Below are positions 53,432 to 64,000 of a DNA stretch of 64,000 bases, in pieces. The stretch lies in assembly GCA_024195265.1 (NCBI GenBank), contig JAJLRJ010000001.1, forward strand, positions 59,004,789 through 59,068,788, written 5' to 3'. This stretch comes from Dendrophyllia cribrosa (lineage: Eukaryota; Cnidaria; Anthozoa; Scleractinia; Dendrophylliidae). The position numbers were made by a program, and so were the translations under genes. The notes beneath the pieces are model-generated. The model saw only the letters and a program-made list of their open reading frames with translations. It searched no databases and was not told where the DNA came from. Positions within the stretch are counted from its first letter, which is position 1, and each line of letters starts with the position of its first letter.

Positions 53432-53554
53432 TAGCCTGAGAAAACAGACGTCGTTTCGTGGAGCCACCACTGGGGCCTCTGTGAAACTGACGACGTCCGT
53501 TTTTCAGGGGCCCCAGTGGTGGCGCCGCGTAACGACGTCTGTTTTCTCAGGCTA
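53432..53554. repeat. 123-bp GC-rich palindrome
   Basis: TAGCCTGAGAAAACAGACGT at the left is inverted at the right, with CCACCACTGGGGCC / GGCCCCAGTGGTGG inside. Intergenic, downstream of TTLL12. Otherwise 51087-53430 shows only the MITE at 51707-51982 and no gene. Confidence 0.85.
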
Positions 53555-53765
53555 TTATTATGGTCGATTCTTTCTTCCAAAATTCACTTGATATCTTCCT
53601 CTTAGTGTTCTATAAGCATTTCTTGTTTGACAAAGATATGTAGTTTTAATTTAAGACAGTTTAGACCCAAAAACCTCAAAATCACCATGGCATGGCTCCT
53701 TTAAGTGTCTGTCAGATATACTCAAGTACTCTAGATAGCAATGATATTTCATATCTGTTCTGAAA

Positions 53766-53793
53766 TCTTGACACCCCCCCCCCCCCCCCCCCC
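53766..53793 (+). repeat. Poly-C run
   Basis: About 28 C in a row, intergenic; a similar 19-base C run is at 54255-54273. Confidence 0.9.
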
Positions 53794-54437
53794 CTTAAAA
53801 AACATTATAGCCCCTTCCTGATCAAACGCTTACCAATAAACACCCCTCTCAGAGGGACTTTGTACAGGAGAATTTTGTATTATATGATAGTGGGGAACCA
53901 ATCAAAATGCGTGAACGCTCATATTGATTTTTCTTTTTTTATTCTAACAAATTCTTCTCTTTGCACTGAAGCCATAATCAGGGATGCAAACACAGTATTC
54001 CTCTTCGATCCAACTCAGAAACGGCTGGCAGCCGAGAAGTATCGTCCAGTCTAAAATTGATAAGCTGATAACATTTTAGTTTTTCAACATGATGGATGCC
54101 TGTATATGATCTTGCCGGAAATCAGTTGCATGAGCTGCTAGGCTTCAGTAAGACTTTATTATTTGCTAATTGTACAGATCGCTTCTATTCTATATATAAT
54201 AACACAAACATGCCGTATAATCCCTCTCAAGTCATGCCTTTCTCTCGAATTTGCCCCCCCCCCCCCCCCCCCCCTTAAAGCCAAAATGACAAACCTTATA
54301 CCCATTTTCAGACTAGAACATAAGAGACATAAGCGTGTAATATGAGAGATGAGAGTAGAATAGGGGAAAATATAATAAAAGGTAAAATATGTTTTATCCA
54401 GTATTTCGCTTTACAAAAAAGCTGCCATAGGCCACTT

Positions 54438-54566
54438 TCAATATATTTAAATTCAACTTGATAGCGAGGCCTGGAGGACAAAAACAAAGAGAATGAAAAA
54501 ACATGTTTATTCTTTCCTTTTGTTTATGTCCTCTAAGCCTCACTATCAAGTTGAATTTTAATATAT
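54438..54566. repeat. 129-bp palindrome
   Basis: TCAATATATTTAAATTCAAC and GTTGAATTTTAATATATCGA are inverted arms with GAGGC/GCCTC and GGACA/TGTCC inside. The region 54600-56546 shows nothing else I can name. Confidence 0.8.
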
Positions 54567-56546
54567 CGAAAACGAGTTGTAGCATTAAGGGAAATAGTCA
54601 CTCGATCGCTAGCTCACTCGGCTGTAAACTTTTGTTGGTAATTCCGCTGACCAGTGCATAGGGTTTCAAGCTCTGGAAAACTTTAAATTGATTTTTTAAG
54701 ACTTAAAAAAAACGCTACAGCTCGGTAAATGTTATTTTTAAATGCGTGAAGTTTCTCTGTCATTCGTAAAAGTTCAAATAAACCAAATTTTATTTCGAAA
54801 ACCGAATGAATTAAAAACATATTTTAGCGTGACACAAATCAAATACGCATCGAGAACTGGGTAACGTAATAGTTTAAATTTGTTTGCTAATCAATTCTTT
54901 GACTGCTTTGTGAAATAACAAAAAGCTTAGACCGATCATAGGGAACCCACACGCTTATTTGTAAACCGAATACGCTGATTTGTAAACTGCACAGACAGAA
55001 GACGAATGGTCGTCCTTGTGAGTGCATTTTGCGATAAGAAACGATGTTCGTCGCGTAGCTTTGACCGGCACAACATTACACAATGCCTCTATGTGTTTAT
55101 ATTATATCGCGTCTCACGGCTGCTTATCAAGGTCACAAAAAAATAAATTTGAATCATTAAGTCATCCAGTTCTCTCATTTCGCACAATGTATATTTACAG
55201 CATGTCACGCAAAGACATGTTTTTTGTAATTTGGAAGATCCATGGTAACCGCTGAAATATAAATGATTCGCTGTTGAAATGCTAGAATCAGTTATTTTCT
55301 CAGGTCGTGAATTAGCATCTTTATTAAGTCTGCGGTTAGCATGACTTGTGAGGTAGTGTTTCTTCGGTAATGGATAAAGATACAAGTCGTTTTGAGAATG
55401 TAATTCTCTCTGTTGGAATACAAGTTTCTTGCAATGGCTTTCAGTTTCTTAGAGTTTATTCTGTGTTTATTAATTGAGTCTCAGAGCTAGGAACCTCCGT
55501 TATTGCACCCAACACGAGATTTTTGAATGTCCAGTATGTTCTGAAATAGCTGCGGTTACCTATCTGTCAAGTTTTTGGGGGCGTGTGGAGAAAAGAGTCA
55601 GAACAATGGTGTGTCTACGGTAGGCTTAGCAGCAAATGCTAAAAATTTCCTCAAAAGTTGCTAACATAAATTCAGAAAGCTGGCGAAAAGTTTCTGATTT
55701 TTCGCAAAAATTGTCAATTGCTCATATTTCAAAACGTTACCGAAAAGTTGCTAATTCTCTGAACTATTGCCCGTGACTCCAAATCACCAAATCATTGTCG
55801 TTGACGTCCGCCATTTTACTTTCGGCTTTCACACGTAAACGACCGAGGCGCTGGGTACGAGAATGACTTGTACCTAGGCTAACCGCTGACCTTTTTGACT
55901 ACATGACTGCCAACGGCCGGTCTCCAAGAGGTCGATCTGTGTATTTACATTTCTTGTGGAGTTGTCTGCCAGTCACAACAAAATCAGGGATTAAATATTA
56001 TAATTGTTACATGTATCACATTTTGGTAAATGCATATGAGAATTTGTTACTGAAATATTAGAAGTTGCGTAAAAAGACACGTCAAGATGCTCTTTTAACA
56101 GAAAGTTGCTCGAAAACCAAAATGTTGCCAAACAATGAAAAGTCTAGTCTACATGCGCCAGGAGGGCGCTGATTTTTTTCGTTCCCTCCAGCTACCAGGA
56201 GTGTTAACCATTTACAAAAAAAATCCGGAAATTTCGGTTGGAATGTAAATGGTAAGTGATTTTAGTTTGTCCGATCTTGAGAGGTTGTCCCAAATTACCA
56301 ACGAACGGACATGTGTGTACCATTTGTTTTTATCTATCAGTTCAAGGCCCTGTGCCAGTTTTGATCTGTAAGCGTGGCCACTCAGCCCGTTTCAGGTGGT
56401 CAATCAACAGGTTTTCTCATGTAAATGGTAACCACTCACTGACTGCAAGTCTACTGTCAGTCATGCGATAGCAGTTCACCTATTATCTGACACATGACAG
56501 CATTCTGCATGCTGATTGTCTATCACGTGAAAGCAGCTAGTTTAAA

Positions 56547-59500
56547 TTACAAGCGTCTGTCACGTGTTAGCACCACTGTGTTAGCACTGAGCGGCAAGCC
56601 GCTGGCCAGGCAAGCCCACAGTTTGCTTTGGTTTTGAAGTCTCTTGTTGATTTCAGCCAGAGCTGATGTAAATGATTTGCTTGTTTGTTTGGGTTGATCG
56701 GAGGAAGCATTTTCCACTGTTGTCTCGTGTGTTTGTGTGTCCTCTTGCTCTTTATCTCCTGCTGTTGCAGTCGGATCTCGTCTGAGTAGCAATGGCCTCA
56801 TTCGTTTTCTTCTTTTTCTTCCACGAAACATGTTTGACGATCTTGTTTTCTAATGTTGTGACATGAACATAATCAACATCGGCATACTGTAAGCATCCAA
56901 TTTCACAGGTTAGTTTTCTTAAGGCCTGTTTTAAGCCTAGCTACAAATATCCGGATATGATTTTTTAGATATTTAGCAGCTCCTGGGATATTTAGAAAAT
57001 TCCGAGATATTTAGAAAAAAAGAGATTAACTTTGGGATTTTGCTATCGTTTCATTACTTTTATGAGTTCACGCATGTTTTTTCTTTGAAACTTGAGATGG
57101 AATCTACTTTGAAGCTCAATTAAGTGTCAGCAGTGGTCCTGTTCAGCGGTTTTCCTCACGAATATTATATCTCATGAGTCTTAGTAAGTACACCCTGAAC
57201 AAAATGGCAGATGCTGAAAGTTCGGAGGCTTCGGTTCCTGCTGAACCTGAAGCGGTTCCTACAGCTTAACTGAGTAGAGAAAGCCAATAAATGATGTTTT
57301 TGATTTTATAAAGTCGTTATTGTGATATTTATAGAAAAATGTATAGAACATATTTGGGATATTTAGAATTTTTTCAAGATATTTAGGGGGAAAAAGCGAG
57401 ATATTTAGGAAAAATATCGGGAATTTCCGGAAAGATATTTAGGCGATTTTACGTGATATTTGTAGCTAGGCCTAGCCTGTTTACTCTGGCGATTTTTTGT
57501 GCTATTTTTGTCCACTTTTGTCACGCACGAGTTGCATCTTTAAATCGCGCGTGTAACCGTAAACACGGGGCGATTCCAGTGCTATTTGGGCGCGTTTTGT
57601 CACGCGATGTCACAAAGATTTCGAAATCTGATGCAACTTGGCGACGATTTTTGGGAAATCACAGCAAATGTCGAACCCGAATCGCACAGAAATCGCCGCA
57701 AGTTTACACTTGCAGTGGAGAGCGCGAAATAAATCGCCTAAAAAATCGCATGTGTAAACAATGAGGAGAATGGCCAAATCAAGACCAAAATAGCCGCCAA
57801 TCACATTATGCCTCATGCACGTGACCAGGAGAACTTCATTTAATCCGATCCTACCATTCTCGGGAGATCCAGTTGCAAATGATCGGAACAAGAAAAAGTC
57901 GAAATAGGTGGAGCGGAGGAATGTAATATCGGCGAATTAAGTTTATGAGGAATTCTTTGTCTGTAGTTTCTCGGGTATCACTCGCCTTTAGATGGATTGT
58001 CCCGGCGTTACGTTTACCCACAATACTCTCTCTGGCTATAAGATTCTCCCCTGGTATATTTTCTAGCTATCAGGCCACGTACCTCTCTCTGTTGCGCCTT
58101 GGGTGCGGTTTGATTTCTCTTCACACGTGGCTTTCTCGCTTGTTTTCTACTCTCTTCTATCACCAAACGAGTGTATAACTCGGCTCTGTAGTCTGAAACG
58201 GAAAGCAAGGTAGCCATTAATATTACATCGCAGAGTCAATCACAATGTCCGCAAACAGTGTAAAAAAATAGTAGTAGTATCTTTAATAACGTAATGCTTA
58301 GGAGCTTAAACAGCTCGTTAAAACACGTACGTGTTAAATCATTCGACATTTTTCTTCACCTGAAAACCTTTTTCCAGCGATTGTTCGTGTCTCTGTCAAC
58401 ACGTGACCACATTGACAGGAATTCCATGATTCAGGCATCTGTTGAAAACCAAAGGAATTCAAGCTCTTTATTTAGTTCTTACTTTTCGTCGTAAGGTGGC
58501 TGACCATAATTTTTCGGCGGCTCACCATCCCAACTTTGATCACGGTCAGGCAAGCTGCTTCACACATTTACTAGAAATTGAATGAGCTTACCAAAAGAAT
58601 AGGCTTAGTTGACATCAGTGTTACCATAGCAACGAACCGATGACGTCATGGTTTTTCACTTAAGCAATTTCTCGACATCGGCAAGTTTTTAATTAAAAGC
58701 TTCCGTAACAAAGATCTTACTTCTCTAAGTCAAATTTAAGACATCGCATTTGATCACATGAACTAAAAATATAGTGAAGCAAACTGGATGAAACTTTCAA
58801 GGAAAGTAGTTTTGCGCCACAAGTGTAATGTATGAGTTAAAATGTTGTTTAATTTCGTCAGGAAAACACTGGTATTGACGAAGTCATAGAAAGTAAGGTG
58901 AATCTTTACATTTTTGCTGTAGAGACATCAGGTCGTTTTAAAGTGCCAGTTCGATCAAATTTGACATATCGATTTTTTGAAATATTTCGAAAGGAAATTG
59001 TGTATTGACTTACCTTTTAAACCGTTTTTTTTAATCAGAGCACGGAAAGAGCGCTTTTCCGGCCTTAATTTTCGCATTTCACGGCCGCAAATTTGCATGT
59101 TCCTGAAGGAAAGGTCACCGTCTCTCTGTTCGTTTCGACTATTTTCTCGGTTTTTCCGAACCACTGACAGAGGTAAAAATTGCTAGGGTCTAGATGAAAC
59201 AATAGCACGCCTAAAGAAAAACATTAATAATGCATTGTTTTTCTAGGGATGGCGAATGGTAAATCCGAGACTCACCGAGACGCCGAGACCCTTGTTTCAA
59301 AATCCGAGACCGCGACCGCAGCTACGTTATAAAATCCGAGCCCGAGACCCAATGCGGGAAAAAACCGAGCCCGAGACTCAGTGCTAAAAATATCCGAATC
59401 ACCTATCAAACAACAAACAAGGATGAAGAATGAGAATGCTTGACAAAAGTATCCGAGACTCCGAGACCTTGAGGAAAAAAATCCGAGACTCCGAGACAGA

Positions 59501-61508
59501 AAAAGCACCAGCCGAACGAGACTTTGAGACTTAAAACAAAAACTGCCGAGATTTCGAGACCGGACCAAAATTTTCCGAGACTCACGATTTTGAAGGTACC
59601 ATTCGCCACCCCTTCTTTAGGCGTGCTATTTTTTCGGCTTTTTCGAATTGTGTAGTGAAATTCTTGCATTCCTATCAACCTCTTTCTCACACCCATACAC
59701 AACAACGGAAAAACCGGAAAAATAGTCCGAGCGAACAGGTTTTAGCTCGAACAAATTCTCCTACAATTTCCCGCAGCTCTCTGTGACGTCACAGAGAGAC
59801 TGTGTGAAAATATGAAAAGTTAGACCGGAAAAAGCGTTCTTCCCATGCTCTGATTATAAAACGGTCTGGGGAGGTAAATAAATACACGATTTCCTTTCGA
59901 AATATTTCAAAAAATCAACATGTCAAATTTGATCGAACTGCGCACTGGCACTTTAAAAGATTAGGTCTTGGAGAAGAGAAAATTGCTGATATGCAAAAAC
60001 CATGACGTCATCGGTTCCGTTGCTATGGTAACACCATAGCATAACAGTCATGATCATCTCGGCAATATAAATTACCTATGAACTGCTTCCCTAAGTTGAC
60101 TACATTTGCAAACGCCCGTTAATCGTATGCTAACTTCCACTGATTTCCGGGTTGGTAAGTTTCGAACCAATTGCAATGACTTCCTGGTTTCGCCGGCGTC
60201 TTGGGACTGACGAAGTGAACGAATTTCTATTTGCTACGTTTCTGACTACCCGAAATATCTTTTTGTTTTTCAAATGTTCTCGGAAACTATTTTCAATCAT
60301 AAAAATTAAAGTACTTGGAAAAAATGGAATGTCTGTTAAAAAGAATCAGTCGACTGAGAAGTCGAGAAAGTCAGTACTAAACAGGAAGTTTACTGCGGTC
60401 ACGAAAATCACTTTTAACGCCTTAAAAGAAACGTGTCCGGCTATCTTGATAACCGTTGTTACGTAGAAATGTCACAGCTCTGATTTTCCTGTTACGCCGG
60501 CCATTTGCGTACCACGGTTAGAAGCTGAAGAACAAGCTTGAAGCTCAGCTTGGGCAATAATTGCTCTTTAAGAAACCTCTTCTATCTCTAGATTTATGTC
60601 CATTTTTAAAGGCTTAAATACCGCGCCACTAAAAGAAATTGTTGATTGCATGTATTAAGTTGAAATGAGCGCTGCGTTATCATACCCAGCAAAAATATTC
60701 AGTTTATCCTTATTCGCAATTCCTTTGTCAGTTTCCAATTTTGTCACATACAACGCCTGGCTGTGCAACTGACATCAAGCAAACAATTCTTAGTTGCACT
60801 TTTTTTATATATTTTTCAAGTGAAGCGTGTTTTACGAGGAATTGGCATTCACTATAAAATGTCACCTTATTCACACATCACAAATGCGTATACAGCATTC
60901 GCGCTCTGTTAAACTAAACCACTTTCTCCCCCAATATCATTATCTTTATTCTGTTTTATTAATATTTTCCACAATTCAGCCTATAACAATGTAAGAACAG
61001 TTTATATAGCGCATGTTATAGATAGATTTATATTGTCGGGTAGAGAGAATATTTTTTTAGCCTAAATCCTTTCATGAATCTTATTTTAGCATGAAATTAC
61101 CACAGGAGAGAGTATGTCATGCGTCTGTTATAACATGAATGTGATATTACACGTGTAACATATGTAGTTTTGTTGGGGCAAACACACTCACAGTGTTTGT
61201 TTTAACATTCGTTTGCATTTCTTATTAAATTCTCGAGGCAGAGCAGAACAGAGCATTTTGCTATTGTCAAGAAATGAGCGGGAGCCGAGCGTATTTTACG
61301 TCTGTTCTTCTCTTGACCTCTCACTACATGATGAATAGTGAACCGTAGAATCAAATTCTATCGTTGCGAGTCACAATTCTGTTCCTGAATTACTCAGTGA
61401 TCTCATAGACTACGAGTCCATTGAGAGTTATCATAATTCATTGCTCTAAATCCTTGAAGAGAAACTTACCTGTCTGTTACAAGCAACGCACTGTTTCATA
61501 GCGGCCAT
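56547..61508 (-). CDS. UPF0547 / C16orf87-like small zinc-binding protein, 4 exons
   Basis: Exons 61508-61470, 58438-58360, 58192-58083 and 56849-56547 have consensus splice sites and compatible phases (0, 1, 0). They give 176 residues plus stop. Exon 1 carries a CVAC pair (MAAMKQCVACNRQ) and exon 2 a CQCGH motif, together forming a zinc-ribbon-like CxxC...CxC. The middle is strongly basic (RKPRVKR, GRKRRKRMR, likely nuclear-localising). An acidic Gln/Thr-rich stretch follows, then KSFTSALAEINKRLQNQSKL. This plan matches human C16orf87, as I recall it: CPEC, then CKSCPCG, a basic centre, and a terminal ALAEIN helix of similar wording. That family is associated with MIER/HDAC complexes in human cells, but the role here is inferred only. 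Intron 1 is about 3 kb and contains a foldback element; intron 3 contains two MITEs. An ATG at 58217 in frame with exon 3 could give a shorter product. Confidence 0.72.
56935..57471. mobile_element. MITE with GCCTAGCTACAAATATC ends and GATATTTAG repeats
   Basis: GCCTAGCTACAAATATCCGG at the left and GATATTTGTAGCTAGGC at the right are inverted. The word GATATTTAG recurs near both ends. The middle (57204-57269) has a 21-codon frame MADAESSEASVPAEPEAVPTA and an AATAAA soon after, perhaps a captured gene 3' end. It is in the last intron of the UPF0547-like gene. Confidence 0.7.
57478..57760. mobile_element. MITE with TGTTTAC...GCGATTTTTT ends
   Basis: TGTTTACTCTGGCGATTTTT is inverted at the right as AAAAAATCGCATGTGTAAACA; it directly follows the previous MITE in the same intron. 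The ORFs over it on both strands are repeat-derived. Confidence 0.65.
58618..60033. mobile_element. 1.4-kb foldback element in intron 1 of the UPF0547-like gene
   Basis: Outer arms GTGTTACCATAGCAACG...GATGACGTCATGG (58618-58656) and their complement (59995-60033) are near-identical. Inner arms (about 58937-59220 and 59630-59957, AGTGCCAGTTCGATCAAATT and complement) are also inverted. Another MITE (59245-59615) sits in the centre. There is no coding frame of interest. The 39-bp outer arms contain a CRE-like TGACGTCA in each copy. Confidence 0.75.
59245..59615. mobile_element. MITE with AGGGATGGCGAATGGTA ends and CCGAGAC repeats
   Basis: AGGGATGGCGAATGGTA and TACCATTCGCCACCCCT are inverted ends. 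Between them the word TCCGAGAC(T/C) is repeated about fifteen times, an unusual internal satellite. It lies at the centre of the foldback element. Confidence 0.75.
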
Positions 61509-63441
61509 ATTGTCAGTCTGTTTTCCGTCTCGTGGTGAAATTACACAATTCATAGAGCATGTGACCTCGCAACGCAAAATATTGCAATTAATTCAGGTCG
61601 ATCCTTCGTTGCTTCATGTTTTTCTTTTTTCTTTTTTTTTTGGAAAAGCGTTATCGACAAGCTGTCAGCATTTAAGGAATGAAAAGATTGGGTGGTATGT
61701 GAACTAAATGTTTATTAAATCGTTCAAAAACTTAAGGAGCCTTTGTTTGGATAACTTTATATCTAAGCGGCAGGTGGAAGCCACCCGAGGAATAAATTAA
61801 CAGGCCTCGCTACACGGATGTAGGAATATGAAGGCTGTCTGGCGATAAATTCGTTTGAAAACTGACTTTGACACACTGGGAAAAAAACAAGTTAGAGTAA
61901 ATTTTGAAACGAAAATCGATTTTGATATATTTTTAATACCGCCAAACATCAAACTCGCTTCAGAAAACAGAAGGTTCGTTAAGTTGGGGAGATTTTCTTT
62001 GGATGTGAAAGGAGGTTTTTGTGGTTACATTATTTTTGGCGAGCCATTATGAGGACACCGAGTTTAAAAATAACAATATGATAAAAAAAGGTTCTTGGCA
62101 AGTTGTTGATCGATCATAAGAGCTAACTGGTAAAGCGGCATTGAAAAAACTTGCCTAGCCGACTAGCCATCTAATTCGCAACTACGTATTCAATATACGG
62201 TATACCGTGCATGGGAACTGTATATGGAATAGTCCAATGAAGACGTTTTCTTTAGGTACTTACCTGATACCTAGGAAACGAAATTAAAAACACTTTTCTG
62301 CGGATCCAAATATTCCACTGAGCCCGATTAAAACGGACCGGAACAACTAGGTACGGCAAATTAACCAAATTTGTTTGATGTCGTTCTTTGTGTTCAACAG
62401 CATACAAACAATATTTTTCACCTCAGCTGTCGAATTATTGATGAAAAACAAAAACTTTGTTACCATGCCCGAATTCAGTCTGCTCAAGAAGTCCAAGAAG
62501 TACCGTCGTTTGGGTTTGCTGGTTAAATGATCGCTTAAGAATTCTATTTCCTGCAGACACTCCATCCCTCCTCAGTGAATAACCAAAGTCTTAAGCTTCC
62601 ATTATCAAATTCAAGATTCCATGTTTTAGTTGCATTAACAGGCTTGGTGTATACTGGACTAAAATGGATCAGAAAATATTATCTAACGTGGAGCTAAAAT
62701 ATCGAAAGAAAACTTCGAATCATGGTTACAATCTCAGTTGAACGTCTATTTGCTATTTATTAAAACTAAAACTATACCGTGCATTGAGATTCTGTCGTTT
62801 TAGTATCTCATTTTGAAGTCAAAATTCATTCATCATTATTGTAAATATTCCAGTCAGTGTGGCTTTAGTTGCCTATAGAGAGCTTTGTTTCTTTTGTCAG
62901 TTATAATTACATCCAAACTTGATAAATTGCATGCCCTTGACATCTTATTTAGCATCTCGGAAAAAGCTGTCCACAAATGCGATGTGTGTTACACTATAGT
63001 TAATCGAGGGACTGGTTATGAAACCTTGCAGACTTCGCCATTGGCGATAACTAAGGAGCTACAATTTATAACTTAGGATCTACCGCTTTAAAGCTAAATC
63101 CATCCAAATGTAAGGAAACACACCCACGATCTCGGTGACATTTGAATACCGAGGTAACGATTGTTCGGCTTTTTACCTTAGGGCGCCAATCAGCAGACAG
63201 AGTGAATATTCTGTGATATCGTACTCTTGATAACATTTTGGCAAAATACCTACATTACTGAGTCTAGCAGACTACACTGACCTCTCATCGCTCCCAGCCG
63301 GAACGGTCCCTAGCGGCCGGGAGCGATGCCGGAGACGGAGGCGGCTGTATTCGCAGGCTACTAGGCATCAGGCTGATGCAGCAAAAAGCAAGGCAGTACC
63401 CCTGAGTCACAATTGGCTACAATTATACTGCCCAATCTTAC

Positions 63442-63489
63442 CTTTCTGGTACGCTTCGGCGGCATATCAGGCGAGTTTGGTCGAGCCAT
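63442..63489 (-). CDS. Possible first coding exon of an unidentified gene
   Basis: ATG at 63489 opens MARPNSPDMPPKRTRK and ends exactly at a strong donor (AAAG|gtaaga). I found no convincing next exon to the left, so this may be chance or a broken gene. The interval 61509-63441 holds no other recognised feature. Confidence 0.25.
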
Positions 63490-63921
63490 GATGAGTGAAA
63501 AAAGTGATGAATGAAAAATAATTTTACTTTGAGTTTTATACAGCGAGCAAAGTGAGAAATCGTGGCAGCAAAATATGTGTAAAACCGGCCTTCTCTGCAA
63601 AACTATTATCGGCATTTGAAAACGAGAAAATTGCAAAGTATGCCGAAGAAATCATTTTACAAGTCTTATCTCGAGGGAACGAACACATAAATAGTGTAAA
63701 TGTCACATGGAAGCTTCAAATACTCGCTTCAGCAGTTCAAACGTTCCGTTGGAGGAACGTTTGGAACCAGAGGTAAAGTTGACGTTAATGGTTGTATTTT
63801 TAAATTTTGCACCATAAAATCCGCGTGCTATATCAGGTCAGTGACTTGATATCGTGGGATATCAGGACTGTAGACTAGGCTTCTGATTGGCTAATTGCGA
63901 ATTTGGGTACGTTAATCCGCA

Positions 63922-64000
63922 TATAAAGCTCTGTTTTCGTCAAGTTGATATAAGTGGAAGTCGGAGTTGAGGTAAAATGGGTAAAACTTGGGAACGGGGA
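63922..64000 (+). promoter_or_regulatory. Possible promoter and start of a gene leaving the window
   Basis: TATAAAG at 63922-63928, with a CTGATTGGCTAA (CCAAT-type) box 43 bases upstream, precedes an ATG at 63977 whose frame (MGKTWERG) stays open to the window end. This is suggestive only; 23 codon-sized bases cannot identify a gene. Confidence 0.2.

Noticed and set aside
57453..57891. ORFs of 93-103 codons on both strands
   Set aside because: They lie over an inverted-repeat MITE and share no family wording.
60152..60466. 104-codon plus-strand ORF
   Set aside because: Low-similarity basic sequence with no recognisable domain or splice signals, next to a foldback element.

Overview
This is animal nuclear DNA, most likely from an anthozoan cnidarian (a stony coral or sea anemone). 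The reasons are short, highly conserved exons separated by AT-rich GT-AG introns, no operons, and a dense load of short inverted-repeat elements. Also present are a Penelope-like retroelement, a hAT transposase gene, a tyrosine-recombinase (Crypton/ZMYM-like) fragment and a RecQ-like helicase fragment, a mix typical of coral genomes. The assignment to Cnidaria rests on my knowledge of such genomes, not on a search.

Three real genes can be assembled exon by exon with matching reading phases. (1) Tankyrase, minus strand, 31372 down to 850: 31 coding exons give about 1029 residues, covering all five ankyrin clusters, the SAM domain and the first part of the PARP domain. The rest of the catalytic domain lies left of base 1. 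(2) TTLL12, plus strand, 38255-51086: 16 coding exons encode a complete 639-residue protein. (3) A 176-residue homologue of the UPF0547/C16orf87 family, minus strand, 61508 down to 56547, in four small exons. It is easy to miss because only its last exon gives a long ORF.

Layout: 1-31.4 kb is tankyrase, whose introns hold an apparently intact 765-codon hAT transposase (4.7-7.3 kb), a MITE split by a Crypton-like segment (8.5-9.85 kb), hAT-type MITEs (12.4-12.8 and 21.0-22.2 kb), a 3.3-kb terminal-inverted-repeat element (23.1-26.4 kb) and a RecQ-fragment element (29.3-30.5 kb). 31.4-38.2 kb is intergenic and made largely of nested mobile DNA: a 186-bp palindrome, a several-layer nested insertion (32.15-34.58 kb) and a decayed Penelope-like element (35.3-37.3 kb). 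38.25-51.1 kb is TTLL12, with palindromic MITEs, a tRNA-type SINE and long microsatellites in its introns. 51.1-56.5 kb is intergenic with only palindromes and low-complexity tracts recognised. 56.5-61.5 kb is the UPF0547-like gene, whose first intron contains a 1.4-kb foldback element with another MITE inside. 61.5-64 kb has no convincing gene; a possible start exon lies near 63.45 kb and a possible promoter/start near 63.92-63.98 kb.

Tankyrase (ADP-ribosylation scaffold), TTLL12 (tubulin-ligase-like) and the UPF0547 protein (nuclear in other animals) are unrelated housekeeping or regulatory genes that happen to be neighbours. No shared pathway is implied. The most notable signals are the small-exon UPF0547 gene, two GC-AG introns, the recorded order of nested insertions, and three hammerhead-ribozyme-like motifs left by Penelope-type elements.
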